Below, piece after piece: positions 31,923 through 44,908 of a DNA stretch of 64,000 nt (within the stretch, counting starts at the first letter, position 1; every line of letters starts with the position of its first letter). This stretch comes from Metaphire vulgaris (Eukaryota; Annelida; Clitellata; Crassiclitellata; Megascolecidae), in assembly GCA_018105865.1 (NCBI GenBank), contig CM030862.1, forward strand, positions 372,001 to 436,000, read 5' to 3'. A model generated the notes under the pieces. The model was not told the DNA's origin. It saw only the letters and a program-made list of their open reading frames with translations, and ran no database searches. The translations under genes and the position numbers were made by a program.

Positions 31923-31932
31923 GTCACGTGAC
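31923..31932. promoter_or_regulatory. Palindromic E-box GTCACGTGAC upstream of the TINAGL1-like start
   Basis: The exact 10-bp palindrome lies about 40 bp upstream of the start codon. GTCACGTGAC is the consensus CLEAR/M-box bound by TFEB/MITF-type bHLH-Zip factors. The motif is seen directly; regulation is inferred from position alone. Confidence 0.4.
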
Positions 31933-32023
31933 TGTCTTTCAGTTGAACTCTTGGAGAATGAAGATTCGGATCTCAGGCGTCGTCTTCTACAAACAACAAA
32001 TGACCACCGATCAATTTACTCAC

Positions 32024-32024
32024 T

Positions 32025-32073
<49 letters not shown>

Positions 32074-32103
32074 CAGTAGTAGTAGTAGTAGTAGTAGTAG
32101 TAT

Positions 32104-32184
<81 letters not shown>
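32024..32184. repeat. (GTA)n(GCA)n(GTA)n microsatellite
   Basis: About 160 bp of trinucleotide repeat upstream of the TINAGL1-like gene. Confidence 0.95.
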
Positions 32185-33202
32185 CATCATTATGGCTGTT
32201 GTGTTATTGTCGTGGTCAGTTTGAACCATCGACCAGCAACTAGTTGCTTGAAGAAGAAAATCCTATTTCTCTTCGACACAAATCATCCGACTGTCGGATG
32301 TCTTGAGAACATGCGCTTCATAATAATAATTAGTCGGAATTAAACCCTACTTGAAATCGTCGACGATAAGACGCCAAGCTCTTCTGGACACTTCGAACGC
32401 AGCAATTAGCAGACGACGAAGTCAGTGTCCACCACCTCCTCCTCCTCCTCCTCCTCCTCCTATCCGCTGGCGAAATGCGCTCCTTGTCACGATTTAAAGA
32501 AATATCGGCGCTATATGAAGCAGCGCGACATCCAACGACGCATCCGCAGACAGCGCCGCTCGACGGGGTCAGAGGTCAACTCGCTTCATTCCCTCTCTGC
32601 GTGTCTCCCATTGGAACGACCACCGAGCGACTGCAGAGTCTCCTTGTTACTACTTAGGCGCTGTAATTGTTATTATGCGATCACCAAAATACCAACAGCG
32701 TCTGAGCAGAGTGTTGCCGCTTCCTATTTTTAAAAAATCTTTAACACAAAACTTCAAATGCCCATGCAAGGACTACTAGAGAACAGGTTGCCACGGAATA
32801 TGCAGAGGCGTTTGACAGCTAGGCACTTTTGTCTTTTTCTGATAGTCTTTGAAACGCCAAATTGAAATGAGAGATTTACATCAATGTAACAGTGGTTCTC
32901 ACACAGGGCAAACCCTCCTAAACCACTTTAAACCTTATTATTGTTATGTAATTTTTAAGACAAAAGCCAATATCATTCTTCCTCAGAGACCAGAGAAGAG
33001 TCATTTTGAATTGATTCATTGTCTAAATCCAGTTAAACGCCCAGAATCGCAGGCTCCTTCGAACAACTGTCGCAATTTGTACACAAAACGGAATCGAGCG
33101 CTGATCGAAACATGGCTAAGGACGTTCTTCAACTGTCTTTCCTTCAAATTAAACATCGACAACTGCCGAAATTAAGTGAGCAAGTAAGTAATATCTCGTG
33201 AA

Positions 33203-34024
33203 CATGGAGGGCGCCACAAGCCAAATATTGGGTGGGCCAACATGGCCTGTTTGAAATTGGACAATGCAAGGACTAGTGCTACAGTAGGCTATAGATATGC
33301 AAATATTCAGAAGAGTAATGAAATGAGTTAAATCCACATATTCTTGTGTCCCCATCTTTGCTGTGTCAAACCGTACTAGAATTGTCAATATATTCTGTCT
33401 CAATTTTTTTCTAGAGCTTTCGAAATGCCACGAAAAATAATGAGCCATTTGAAACGACACTATACAAAGTCTTTCAGAAATCTATTCTCTGTCAAATGTC
33501 TAAAAAATCAATCGATAGATAAGATGGCGCTTAAGAGAGCTGGTTTTTTCTATTACAGGTTTTATAGACCACAAAAATATTATAAAATTGATACCCTGTT
33601 TGAAATTGGACAATGCTAGTGCTACAGTAGGCTATAGATATGCAAATATTCAGAAGAGTGATGAAACGAATTAAAACCATGGAGAGCGCCACAAGCCAAA
33701 TATTGGGTGGGCCAACATGGCCAATATTTCAGAGTCAAGACAGCGCAGCGAGAAATTCTTGCCGTTACGATCAATCGATCATTTAAAAAAACACAGTTGC
33801 ATGGTTATATAAATATTATAATTTTGAATGGTCCTCCACATCTGTGACATCTCAATTATATATGGCAATATTATGCCAATATATTGGGGATTTGGGGTTA
33901 TTAGTTCCACAAAACATTGTAATTTGCCAATTGAAATTGGGTGGGCCAAACACATTGTGGCCCATTGGGCCTAAATATTGGGTGGGCCATGGCCCACCTG
34001 GCCCACCCTGTTGCGCCCCCCGTG
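33203..34024 (+). mobile_element. 822-bp non-autonomous hAT element, CAYGGRGGGCGC family, copy 1
   Basis: Ends are CATGGAGGGCGCCAC and GTTGCGCCCCCCGTG, an imperfect inverted repeat. A perfect 8-bp duplication CTCGTGAA occurs at 33195-33202 and 34025-34032. A near-identical copy with its own duplication lies at 55340-56162. Inside, two blocks are duplicated in direct orientation: GCGCCACAAGCCAAATATTG (33210 and 33687) and GTGCTACAGTAGGCTATAGA (about 33279 and 33611). The interior has no transposase. A short frame starting MPRKIMSHLKRHYTKSF at 33425 is kept in both copies but is not recognised. The element sits inside a LINE 3' UTR fragment. Confidence 0.92.
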
Positions 34025-34107
34025 CTCGTGAATTTCTATAGCGCTTTCGGTGCAGGTGCCGTACAGAGGCTGCTTATTCATAGGCGCTTAATCTACCGTT
34101 GAAATAG

Positions 34108-34143
<36 letters not shown>

Positions 34144-34200
34144 GAAGTTTCGTAGTCAGCCGGTCAAGGTCAATTCCAGAGATCAGCCAGAGTGGGGGTG
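34025..34200 (-). mobile_element. LINE 3' UTR fragment (host of the 822-bp hAT insertion)
   Basis: The sequence around AATTTCTATAGCGCTTTCGG and TAGGCGCTTAATCTACC matches the 3' UTR at 27812-27920 and 39463-39560. A (TA)n tract interrupts it at 34109-34140. Confidence 0.6.
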
Positions 34201-34937
34201 GGGAAGCAGCAAGGCAGACTGTGGAAAAAGAAACAGAAAGAGACGTGATTTAACTCCGGAGTTAATAGCCTACTACAGTATTACTGATAGACAATAATCG
34301 TCCGAAATCTGTTTTAACTTCTATAGCACCATTTCTAATGCCAAGGGTATCACTTGATTGTATTTCAAACCCATCCGCGATAGATCAGGTCAATACGGAG
34401 GTTGGACAGAATGCAGTTATTTAAAAACCAGGAGACAAGCTTTGAATACAGTTCTCTGTTCTACCGGCAACCAAAGCCTCTTTCGATCGATGAAGGTTCC
34501 TGGAAAAAGTGGCGGAACAAAGGAGGGGATGCCCCGAGGGGCGAAGCGGAGGCATAGGCGGATTTAGAGTTTAATATTTGGGTAGGCTAGCATGGGGGTC
34601 TGGGGGTGCCATCCAGCACGCGTGCCATCCAGCACGGGAGGGGTGTTACCTACAAAACGCCATCTGCCCGTTCACATAAAGTGCTTCTTGGCGACGCCGC
34701 TGTTGGCGAAATCCTGGCTGCGCCATCGTCTGACGCAACTCTTAAATTATCCAGATTTTCACGGACGTCGTCATTTCCATGTTTCCATTTTTCAAAATAG
34801 AAGTAAATGTGCGGCGGTAACATCGAGGGAAATAGCGCTAGATAAAGGAGCATGACAGATGGCTGTTCTGCTTCATTAGACACGATGTCACGTCATCTGC
34901 CGTGAAAGATGCACAACGTCCGTTCCGTTTGACTGAC

Positions 34938-35020
34938 TCCCACTTGGGATGACGACGACGACGACGACGACGATCGAAGAGTTACAGCCTCCACCCCTCC
35001 CAACAGATAGACCGGTCTAA

Positions 35021-35058
<38 letters not shown>

Positions 35059-35193
35059 AGAGGGAGAGAGAGACAGACAGACAGACATAGATAGACAGAC
35101 AGAGAGACAGAGACAAAGACAGAGACAGAAAGAGGTCGCAACTGACAGCGCGTGAACCGACGATGCTTTGAACTCTGGACGTGTCTAATCTTA

Positions 35194-35253
<60 letters not shown>

Positions 35254-35422
35254 CTCTGACTCTCTCCGTCAGACGGTGTTCACTCGGACAGAATAACACA
35301 GGACTCGTTTAGCCACCGATCCCCTTTTGGTCTCTCCCTCCCTCCCTCCCCCATCCCTCCCCCCATCCCTCCCTCCATCCATCCCTCCCTCCCTCCCTCC
35401 TCTTTCTCCCCTCTCTCTCCGC
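34938..35422. repeat. Cluster of simple repeats
   Basis: Successive tracts: (GAC)n 34949-34972, (GA)n with CAGA variants 35030-35120, (TC)n 35198-35251 and a CCCT/CCAT-rich stretch 35334-35420. No gene is supported. Confidence 0.9.
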
Positions 35423-35689
35423 CTCCGTTGTCACTGCGATCCGATCGATCCATGGACTAAAGTCTCGGACAGGAATAGAGGCTTATATGCCATTCGCCAT
35501 TCGGTAACTGTAATAGTAAAGGAACTCTATACAAGAAGAAATCGACGATAAGTCGTGGGAAAGTGACGCAGAATAGACGCATTCAAATCATTTTGATTTG
35601 TTTGATTTTGCTTACAGATTGTGAATTTTCAGTACTATGCTGGAGAAATTTCTAGCGTTACTCATTAATAATAATAATAGCCTGATGTA

Positions 35690-36010
35690 AGCCTATTCTG
35701 GATTATATCGGCGTGCTTTCGTTTGGTTGGAATTTATTTATTGGCTGTATAATTTAAATTTGCCCGCTATTATCCCTCACTCCATAACCGTTTCAGACAG
35801 CAATTTAATGGTTACTGTAGACTTTTGCTTTTTTCCATAGTACAGTAGCTTAGCGAGGGCATCCAGCGCCCGGGGGCAAGGTGTATCAACGGCGTCTTCA
35901 ACTTCTAAGAATCCTACCAAACATAAAAGGTCGTCGATTATCAGCATTGGAAAAAAACTGTGCCACAACTTTCTGAAAAAGTCCGAAAAGCAAAGAAGAA
36001 AGTCGGCGCC
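35690..36010 (+). repeat. Interspersed repeat, partner of 46770-47090
   Basis: It aligns in direct orientation with 46770-47090. Shared strings include CTGGATTATATCGGCG, CCCGCTATTATCC, TAATGGTTACTG, CGGGGGCAAGGT and TCAGCATTGGAAAAAAACTG. The two copies differ at many sites. It carries a degenerate version of the GGTCGTCG box. Family unknown. Confidence 0.75.
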
Positions 36011-36255
36011 CATTTCGATTAGTTAAGTTACATGGACCATGCGTGTTTATATAACTTACCTAAGTTAAATAGGCAACGACCTATATTTTGCTTGTGAACA
36101 TTTTTTAGACTTGAAGTAAATGATTCTCCATATCAAACCGTGGTTATAGGGGCTATCTTTACAAAATCTTTTTTGGGTCATATATTTGTCCCCTCTCCTC
36201 GTCTCCCGAGCTGCCGCCCCTCTACGCCTGAAGGCTTCCTGGGCTTCGGCGATTG

Positions 36256-36430
36256 GCTAAGCCAGTGAATATAGGGAACGAGTCAGTCGAACCGACAGAC
36301 AGTTTCACATACTCAGGTCGCATCCAGTCTTCTGAATGCTACTGCAGAGATTATCTAAACAGACTTAGCCAGGTATCCTCCACCATGCACCGCTTCCATT
36401 TCGCCGAATTCCCATCTGGCAGAATTTCAA
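36256..36430 (+). mobile_element. LINE reverse-transcriptase C-terminal remnant
   Basis: The translated segment NIGNESVEPTDSFTYSGRI, followed by NRLSQVSSTMHRF, resembles the 'VEPVDSFTYLGS' region found downstream of the reverse transcriptase in several LINE clades. It is short and isolated, and differs from the CR1 copy that follows. Confidence 0.5.
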
Positions 36431-36589
36431 AACCTTTAAGAAAAATGTAAATGGCACTTCCAATTTTCGTATAGTATAGAATCGTATTGAAAGGGGACTG
36501 CCTTACGGTTGATACTTGTTAGAATGGCTGATGTTGGTTGATGATTTGCAATGTCTTCGTAGGATTTCGTTGGATATATATTGTAATAG

Positions 36590-38365
36590 AAAGTTGAGAC
36601 GAAAGGACACAGTCGGTCCCCTCTTGGACAGCGCAGGATGTGCAATAACAGACGATGTAGAAACTGCACAGATTCTAAATAACTATTTTTGTTCAGTATT
36701 TACAGAGGAAAGTACAAATACTATGCCAGAAGCCAAAATTGTGTTTGATGGAAATGAAGAAGAAATGCTAACAGATATAGTGTGTACAAAAGAATGTGTT
36801 ATCAAGGTTTTGACCAATTTAAAGATAGACAAGAGCCCAGGATTAGATGGCTTACATCCAAAGTTTCTTTACGAGGTTCGAAATGAAATAGGACATGCAA
36901 TTGCTTTGATAATCAATGAATCACTCAGAACTGGAGTAGTACCACAAGACTGGAGAGACGCATTAGTCAGCCCACTGTTCAAGAAGGGAAAACGAAGTGA
37001 ACCAAGCAATTACAGACCAGTGAGCCTAACATCTGTAATCGGTAAAGTTATGGAAAAAATACTGAAAGAAAGCATTTTGGAGCATTTGACTAGGCATAAA
37101 ATTGTTAAAGATAGTCAGCATGGATTTACAAAGGGGCGTTCATGCCTGACCAACCTGTTGGACTTTCTGGAGGAGGTTTTTGATAAGCTAGACAAGGGCA
37201 AGGCAGTAGACATAATATATTTAGATTTTGCCAAAGCTTTTGATAAAGTACCCCACATAAGGCTGGCTGCCAAACTGAAGTCCTGTGGAATAAGGGGCAA
37301 TATTCTCAGATGGATCGAAAATTGGTTGAAGGGAAGAAGACAGAAGGTTGGCATTAGGGAGGCCATTCGCAATGGGCAAGAGTTATCAGTGGAGTGTCTC
37401 AGGGCTCAGTGCTTGGGCCATTGCTTTTTCTAATATATATAAATGATATCGATGAAGGATTACTGTCCAAAATCTCAAAGTTTGCCGATGATACAAAGTT
37501 ATGCAGAAATATAGATTCGGAGGATGATGCAAAAATTTTACAAGAAGATCTAAGGAAATTGTTTCAGTGGTCTGTGGACTGGCAGATGCTTTTCAATATT
37601 GATAAATGTTCTGTAATGCATGTTGGGAAATCTAATAATGGTAATGAATATTCTTTAGGGGAAGGTTCTAACCACAACAGAAAAAGAAAGAGACTTGGGG
37701 ATAATCACCCATAGAAGTATGAATCCATCTCACCAATGCATGGAGGCAGCAAAAAAGGGAAACCAAATGTTGGGAATGGTGAAAAGGACAATTGTGAGTC
37801 GTGACAAAGAGATAATCATTAAACTTTATAAGTCATTAGTAAGGCCTCATCTGGAATACTGTGTTCAGGCTTGGAATCCATTCTTGAAAAGATATAGAAC
37901 TTTTAGAAAAAGTGCAAAGACGAGCAACGAAGATGGTCAATGGGTGCCATAATTTAAGCTACGAAAAAAGACTTCAATATTGTGGACTGACAACATTAGA
38001 AAGGAGAAGAGAGAGAGAGGGGATTTGATAGAAACATACAAAATAATGACTGGGAAAGTAGATGTGCCATATGATCGATTCTTTACATTGGCACACTATA
38101 GCAGCACAAGAGGCCACAAGTGCAAATTGTTTAAGCAGAGGGTTGGTCCAAGAAAGAAAAACTTTTTTAGTGCAAGGGTTGTGGACAAATGGAACAGTTT
38201 GGACGAGGTGGGAGTGACAGTTGAAACAGTGAACGGATTCAAAGGCTATCTAGATAAACTAGGTTATTGAATGCAGATGGTTACATCAGTGGTTTTCACA
38301 CAGGCTTACTTAGCCTCCTAAACCACTTAAAATCACATTATTATTATTATTATTATTATTATGAT
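36590..38365 (+). mobile_element. CR1-like LINE, 5'-truncated, reverse transcriptase with frameshifts
   Basis: Reverse transcriptase motifs in order: PLFKKGKRSEPSNYRPVSL, QHGFTKGRSCLTNLL, motif A IIYLDFAKAFDKVPH, motif B SQGSVLGPLLFLIYINDI and motif C SKFADDTKL. Then come VRPHLEYCVQAWNPF and FFSARVVDKWNSLD, ending at YLDKLGY with a stop at 38268-38270. The frame breaks near 37380-37433, 37660-37720 and 37900-37980, so this copy is dead. The endonuclease is missing. The 3' UTR ends in a (TTA)n tail at 38337-38362. The same 3' UTR recurs at 58045. Confidence 0.93.
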
Positions 38366-38934
38366 TGGTTTCAATAATTTTATTGAATGAAAATGCTACG
38401 CGATTAGGAAGCTAATCGGTTAACCGGGATGTTGACACAGCGCCGACTATTTCCAACTAGCTGTTCTCCGCATATAGGTCTTATTTTAGAACAGCGTTTT
38501 CTTATAGAAACTGCGTAGGTTCTGAACTGCGTAGATAGGCATTATATAGAGTTATTAGAGATAGCGCTAAGTCTGCAATATAGTAGCTGTACGTCGATAG
38601 CAGTCGGATTAGCAAAACAATTATAGCACGGCTCACCAGAGGTAAGCCAATGGATGATCCTATATTGCCTTAAAAAGTGTCTCAGTGAAACACGACTGGG
38701 CGAACTAGAGATGGAGAGAGGAGGTGTATCACATCCCTTCCGAGGCTCCGGCTCCTATACCAACAGCCTTGTCTTCAATCTGGTCCAGTCCAGGTACACG
38801 GTTGCCTTGGTTATTCGAAACGCAAATTCACGTAAGCCCGATGGTATGGCTGCCTGTACGCCTCTGTATGTCCGAAATCCTCTGTCCCAATATATCAGAT
38901 AGGCCTATTTGGGGGTATAGACCCCCCATTCTTA

Positions 38935-39018
38935 CACTATATTAACAGCAGTTCGAAGTAAGCGGGATCTCGTATTACTAAGATTTCGCTTAAATAATAT
39001 ATGCACTCTGTCGACAAC
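38935..39018 (+). promoter_or_regulatory. Upstream region of MBL gene A, duplicated upstream of gene B
   Basis: The sequence from CACTATATTAACAGCAGTTC to the ATG matches 49165-49258 closely, except for a 13-bp insertion in copy B. TAATATATGCACTCTGTCGAC just before the ATG could include a TATA-like box. This conservation marks the left limit of the tandem duplication. Confidence 0.5.
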
Positions 39019-41941
39019 ATGATATTCGTCGCTGTTTTGCTCGCATTTGTCGCTTGGTAATAAAAATTCTTTTGCTTTAATTGATTAGCCTACTTCCGTA
39101 AACACAATGCAGACAAATTTCCCTTTCGTTTGCGTTGCATTCATTCAAGCGTATTACTAGGTTTAAAACTGTGCACACTTTCAAGTTAAGATCAATTGAA
39201 ATTTATTTTACAATAAAGAAATTTTATACCCGAGGATAATAATTATAATTATTGATTAATTTCTAAGATTAAATTACTTTCTAATGAATAAAGTGTGTCC
39301 TAATGATAATAGTAATAATGATTATAACTATTGTCATAAAAATGACTTAAATAATTTTGTTCGCTGTAGTGTCAGAGGATTACCAGGCCATGTACCAGGT
39401 AATTATCTCATGTTGACATTGGAATTACATTACCTTCGTTGGTTCGATATCAATGAATCTCTTAAGTAAGTAAGTAAAATCTTGTTAATTTCTATAGCGC
39501 TTTCAAAAGTAGCACCGCAGTAGCTCCTTATTCCTAGGCGCTTAATCTTAGTAGGAAGTAGCTATAGCAAAAGATGGCGGCCTTTCATGCAGGGTCATTT
39601 CATCCAAAGGTCATTGTGGTTTGGACGTTGCAGCTATGGAGGAAATGAGTTTTTGAAGAGAAATGATTTCAGTTTGATTAGAAAAACTTGAGGAGATGTT
39701 GCAAAAAGTGAAGGAAGTTGTTACTCAGAATTTGTTATTTTACCATTGTGTAGACAGAAGATGGATGCTGGAATTGAGTTCCAAAGTTCTGGTTCAGTAT
39801 ATGAAAAAGCACGGTTGGAAATTTTGAGAGATGATTGATTCAGAGGACGAAGAAGAGTTACATGAGAGGAAGATCGAGGATGGTGTGGGATTATCAGATT
39901 TCGTAGGTAGACTGATTTTGATGTGTGAAGTGAGTTTTAAGTCATCGATATTATTACTTTATATTTTATGCGCCGTTCAGCTATTTTCAGCCAGTGTAGA
40001 GATTTGAGTTTAGGTATAATAAGACATAATTTTGGCAATTTGTTAACTGCACGAGCTAAAGCATCTTGAATCGATTGGAGTTTATCATGGAAGCTTTTTG
40101 AAGATTGTGAAAAAGTAAGTTTCAGTAGTCTAAATAGAGTAAACTACAGTATTTAAGTGGCAATAGTGGAAGCAGTTTTAACTTTTAATATCAAGGTAGG
40201 GACGAAGGTGGCGTCGATCTCGAATGTTGAGCATAACAGGGTTTTGATTGTTGCAATAATAATAATATGTGAGCTTCAAAATTTAGGAAAGAGTCAAAAG
40301 CAAATCCAAGATTTTTGCAGCTGGAACAGAGGTTACTATAGTGTCTGGAGATACGATTACGGGGGATTTTCAATCTTTTTACATGTAATTGTTGTGGCAC
40401 CTGAATAAAAGAAATTCTGTTTTGGAAGAATTGAGAGCAAGAAGGTTAGATGACATCCATGATAAGATTAAAGTAGGCTAATTGCCGATTCCAGTTCAGA
40501 GAGACTGATGTTTTAAAGAAGACGGCGTAAAGAAAAGAAATAATTGAGTGCAATCAGCGTAGAGTCGATGATTCAAGTTAAGAGAGTTAATAAACGATGA
40601 AAGTGGAATGGTGTAGATAGAGACTGAACAACAAAGGCCCAAGGACAGACCCTTGTGGTACTCCATAGTATAGGTCAACGGGTAATGAAGTTTGATTAAG
40701 GCAGATTGATGAGTGTTGTATAAGGGATTTTTTGACAGATGCTCGGTCAGTCTGAAAAGAATAATTTTCTATGTGAGTTTGGAGAGGACACATACAGACA
40801 GGTTTGAAATGGGGCGATAGTTGTTGAGATCTCCTTTGTCAAGGTTTGGCTTTTTAGAAGTGGAGTTATAGGGGAGTTTTTAAATGAGGGTGGAAGAATG
40901 CCTGTAGCAGGAGATAAATTCATAATTTGTATTATATTTGGCATAAGAACAATTAGTTCTAATTAGCTATATGTGTCCTTTTCCCCGGACTCTGTTTCAC
41001 CTGAGCTCGCTAATTTACTAAACATCCTTACTACAGCTCGCGACTGGTTTATTTCTAATCGTCTCTTCATCAACTTCATCAATCCGTCAAAAACTGAATT
41101 CATGATTCTAGGTACTCAACCCCTAATGACGAAGCTACCAAAAAACTCCTTAGAATTATCTTTTGGAGATGCAGTCTTGGTTCCACTTAAATCAGTTCGT
41201 AATTTGGGTATATCATTTGATACTGATTCATCGTTCAAGTCACATTTTTCTAAATTGTCACAGTCTTGTTTTGCATTCATGCGTCACTTTAGACGGATTC
41301 GTAGGACATTGGATTGTCTTCAATAATCTTAGCTGATGCATTTATTTGTCTAAAATCGACTATTGTAATTCGCTTTTTTCGGGTTGCCGAAGTGTTCTCC
41401 CCAACGTCTCCAGACTATTCAGAATGCTGTTGCGAGAATTGTAATTACAACGGGGAAATTTGATCACATTACCCCTGTCCTTCGTATGTTGCATTGGCTC
41501 CCCATTGAACAACGTATTAATTTCAAAATTGCTACCCTCACTTTTAAGATACTAAGAAATCAGCATCCCGCTTATCTTCGAGAAATGCTATTATATCATC
41601 AGCCATATTATATCCACGAGGTCTGCAAATAAATGCCTTCTTGAAATTCCCTTGCGTCGCACTAAATCTGGGTGTAGGGCTTTTAGTTATGCATCTCCAT
41701 ATGTTTGGAATTCCCTTCCACTTGATATTCGGATAGCCTCTTCTCTAGATATTTTTAGGCGTCATCTTAAAACATAATTGTTTCCTCCTTAAGTCCTGGT
41801 GTTGCCCTGACTGATTTCTTTGGTTTTTGACTTGGACCGAATCGACCCTCCTCGGCTACAGTCTGCTCTGTCGATAGGCACTGCGGTTTGTGGTCTGAGG
41901 CGTCCCCGATGAACACCTATGTGTTTGAAACGGACGATAAA

Positions 41942-42007
<66 letters not shown>

Positions 42008-44875
42008 AAGAAGAAGAACAGAGGCACATTGCTTAAGAAGAGGGTTTGGAAACTTGATATTGGATCAAGACTGTATTGCTTGTTTGGAAAGAACTGCGGA
42101 AGTTTGGATACCGCTTCCTCTGTCGCAGGTGTGAAGCAGAGAACATTAGAAGGAGCTTCTGGCGGAGATGGATAATGTGGAGAGATAGTTAATTGGTCAT
42201 GGTGGATTTCAGATTATTTTGATGATCATAGAATATGAGACGACGACGGTCCCCCTAATAATTAGCAAGAGGGTACAGAGTCTCAATTATCTTCCCCCCC
42301 CCCCCCAATGTTTTGTGCTTATGGCAAAATCTGGTAAAATCACTCATCGTGGATGACCTTTTTTTTGCTCAAGACTTTAATATTGGGAGGGATAAAATCG
42401 ATCGTTCATATAAAGTCAGGCCAGACCCCTTTTCACCCCAATTATTAGGGGACCGTCCCCCGCCCCCGTGTTTTACGCCCATGGTCACGGTTTATCTATT
42501 GGAGAAAATACAACGCAGGTGCTTAGCGACATTTAGAAATTGGATAGTTTGTCTGTTTCAGTTTCGCGGATACCGGCGGCCGACGGTCTCTTTCACGTTT
42601 ACACCCTCCCCATCGGGCAGGGAGACGCTCGTGTGATCCAGTGTCCCGGGGGAAAGATCTCCATCTTCGACATGGGAACATGCAGTGGCAGAGCCAAAGG
42701 ATTTTGGACTGCGACGGAGATCCGGGACTTCCTGTCGGGAAACTTCAGGAGTGTTACGAACATCTTCATAACGCATGACGACAAAGACCACCACAAGTGA
42801 GGCATACATTCTCTACTTTCAGCCAGTCAACCAATAAACTTCTATGGCGCCACAGTCATTATGCCTTGAGCATCGGCCAATGGGTCACCAATTCCAATCT
42901 GAATTATAACCAGGTGAAGCCAGATGAATTATCGGAAACGAGGATTAAGATTTTCTTGTTTGACAGTGTATAAGACTGCAGAGGGAAGCTGGGATCGAGT
43001 TCCAAAGTTCAGGTGCAGCGTATGAAAAGGCACGGTTGCAGATTTTCAGGGATGACTGATTTAGTGGGCGTGAAGGATTAAGATGAGGCGACGATCGCGC
43101 AGGTGAAGGAGGCTGAGGTGTTAATAGGGTTATCGTAGAATGAACGTACATTGATTACAATATGTTTAAGGTCAGCTTATTGCTTGATGGTCAGCCGCGC
43201 AACATTGCCAGAACACGAAGAGCAGCAACCGGTTGGTCAGAGGAACAAAGGACAGGACAGAAAGGGATTGAAGAGGAGAAAAGCGCTGGAGAAAGGCTAC
43301 TTTGTAGGGATTAAGCCTTTACAAGTGCTATAGAAATTAGGCTGTTGAATACACTGCGTCTTTTCTTCGCAGCTTGCTGCCCAAAGTGTTTTTGACTACG
43401 GGTGATCTGAGCGGTTTGCAATTCATCTACATCTCCGGCGTGTTCATCAACATGCCGACCGTCATCCAGAATTGGGTGAACAACGTCGGCGCCAGAAACA
43501 AAGTGATGGAGTTTAACCAAGGGATGCCTTGCGGATCCTCAGTCCAAGGGATTCCCCCGTGCGCCGCCGTCAATCTCTGTCCCGGGGACGTGGGCATTAC
43601 GACCCAGGTTCTGTCGGTGAACGCAGGTCAACAGTGCACAACACCAAGCAAAAACGCAAATTCCATCGTTCTCGGAATCACATACGGCTCGTTCAAACTT
43701 CAGCTGAACGGAGATTTCGAAGATTGCACGGAAAACGACAACGAGGTAACGCTGCAATGCATTCACTCAGACGCTCCATCAATAACTGTTGAATACCTAC
43801 ATAAAATACCTAAACATCGAGATGTTTCACTTTGCTATGCATTGACTGCTCATTGATGCACTGTAGCGCCGAATAAAGAAGAATTGATCTTCCTAATCTA
43901 TCTTCGTCTGTTGATGGCGCCGTGTCAGTTGTCAGCAGCTTGAGTGTTTTATCCTTTGTATTCGTCTGCTTCACATCATATCATCATATAAAGAATTCCA
44001 CCTGTGGCATGTATGTAACTTGGAATATAACAACAATAAGGCCTACTGCTCTACTGTAGTGCACTACAATTACTTCTCTGTAATTAATTAGGCAAATAAT
44101 GACTGTCGTAGTCAATTATTGTTCTTTTTGACCATTAGAATGGTCCACAGAGTAAGATGGCAAACTTCTACCGTGCTGGACTGGAGGTAACGGTCTACAT
44201 GCTTGCTCATCACGGAGCGGAGAGCAAGGCCAATAAGCGGGTCATTCGCAATGCTGTTAAGCCCAAGGCAGTGTTTGTGAGCTCCGATCCGTGGTACAAC
44301 AGCAACTTCAGACATCCTCGCTGCGCCATAATCGACGCCTTCATCAGCGACGTCCAGTCGCTCTGCAAACCAGGAGAGACGGACACGTCGAGCCCCTTGT
44401 ACTGCGGACAGCATCCGATCGCCAATACCCCGCTGGCAGAGAAACTCCAGAGGGTATGTCCCCTATTGAACGTGTCTTTCTATTAGACCTATTGAGAGCG
44501 CACGGGACAAAATTATTTTCGATGTCTTCGTTTAATTCTATTAGTTGCTTATTCTTCAGAGACATAATTTATGTGTTTTAAAATATCAACTTCAATGGCG
44601 TAGCCAGAATTCCAGAGTAGGAAAGGCATTTTGACATTTTCCTCGATTTTTCGGCCCAAAAGTCTTGACGAGCAAAAGAAGTCGTCGTCACAAACCGCTT
44701 TAAAACCTGGCATCTGGCACGCTCTCCTCGATCTAATACTACATCTACCCCTCAACTATCTTACGACCGGTTCCGATCCGAATAGGAGGCCGGGGCCCCT
44801 CGTGCCCCCCCCCCCCCCGTAGCTACGTCAATGATCAAATTTGGCATATTTTGAGCAATTCGAATGAAATTCAAG

Positions 44876-44908
<33 letters not shown>

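Noticed and set aside
43746..43856. Extension of the MBL gene A exon 4 frame to a stop at 43856
   Set aside because: The frame runs through a GTAACG donor. The paralogue and domain continuity require splicing to 44139, and the same holds for 51800-51931 in gene B.
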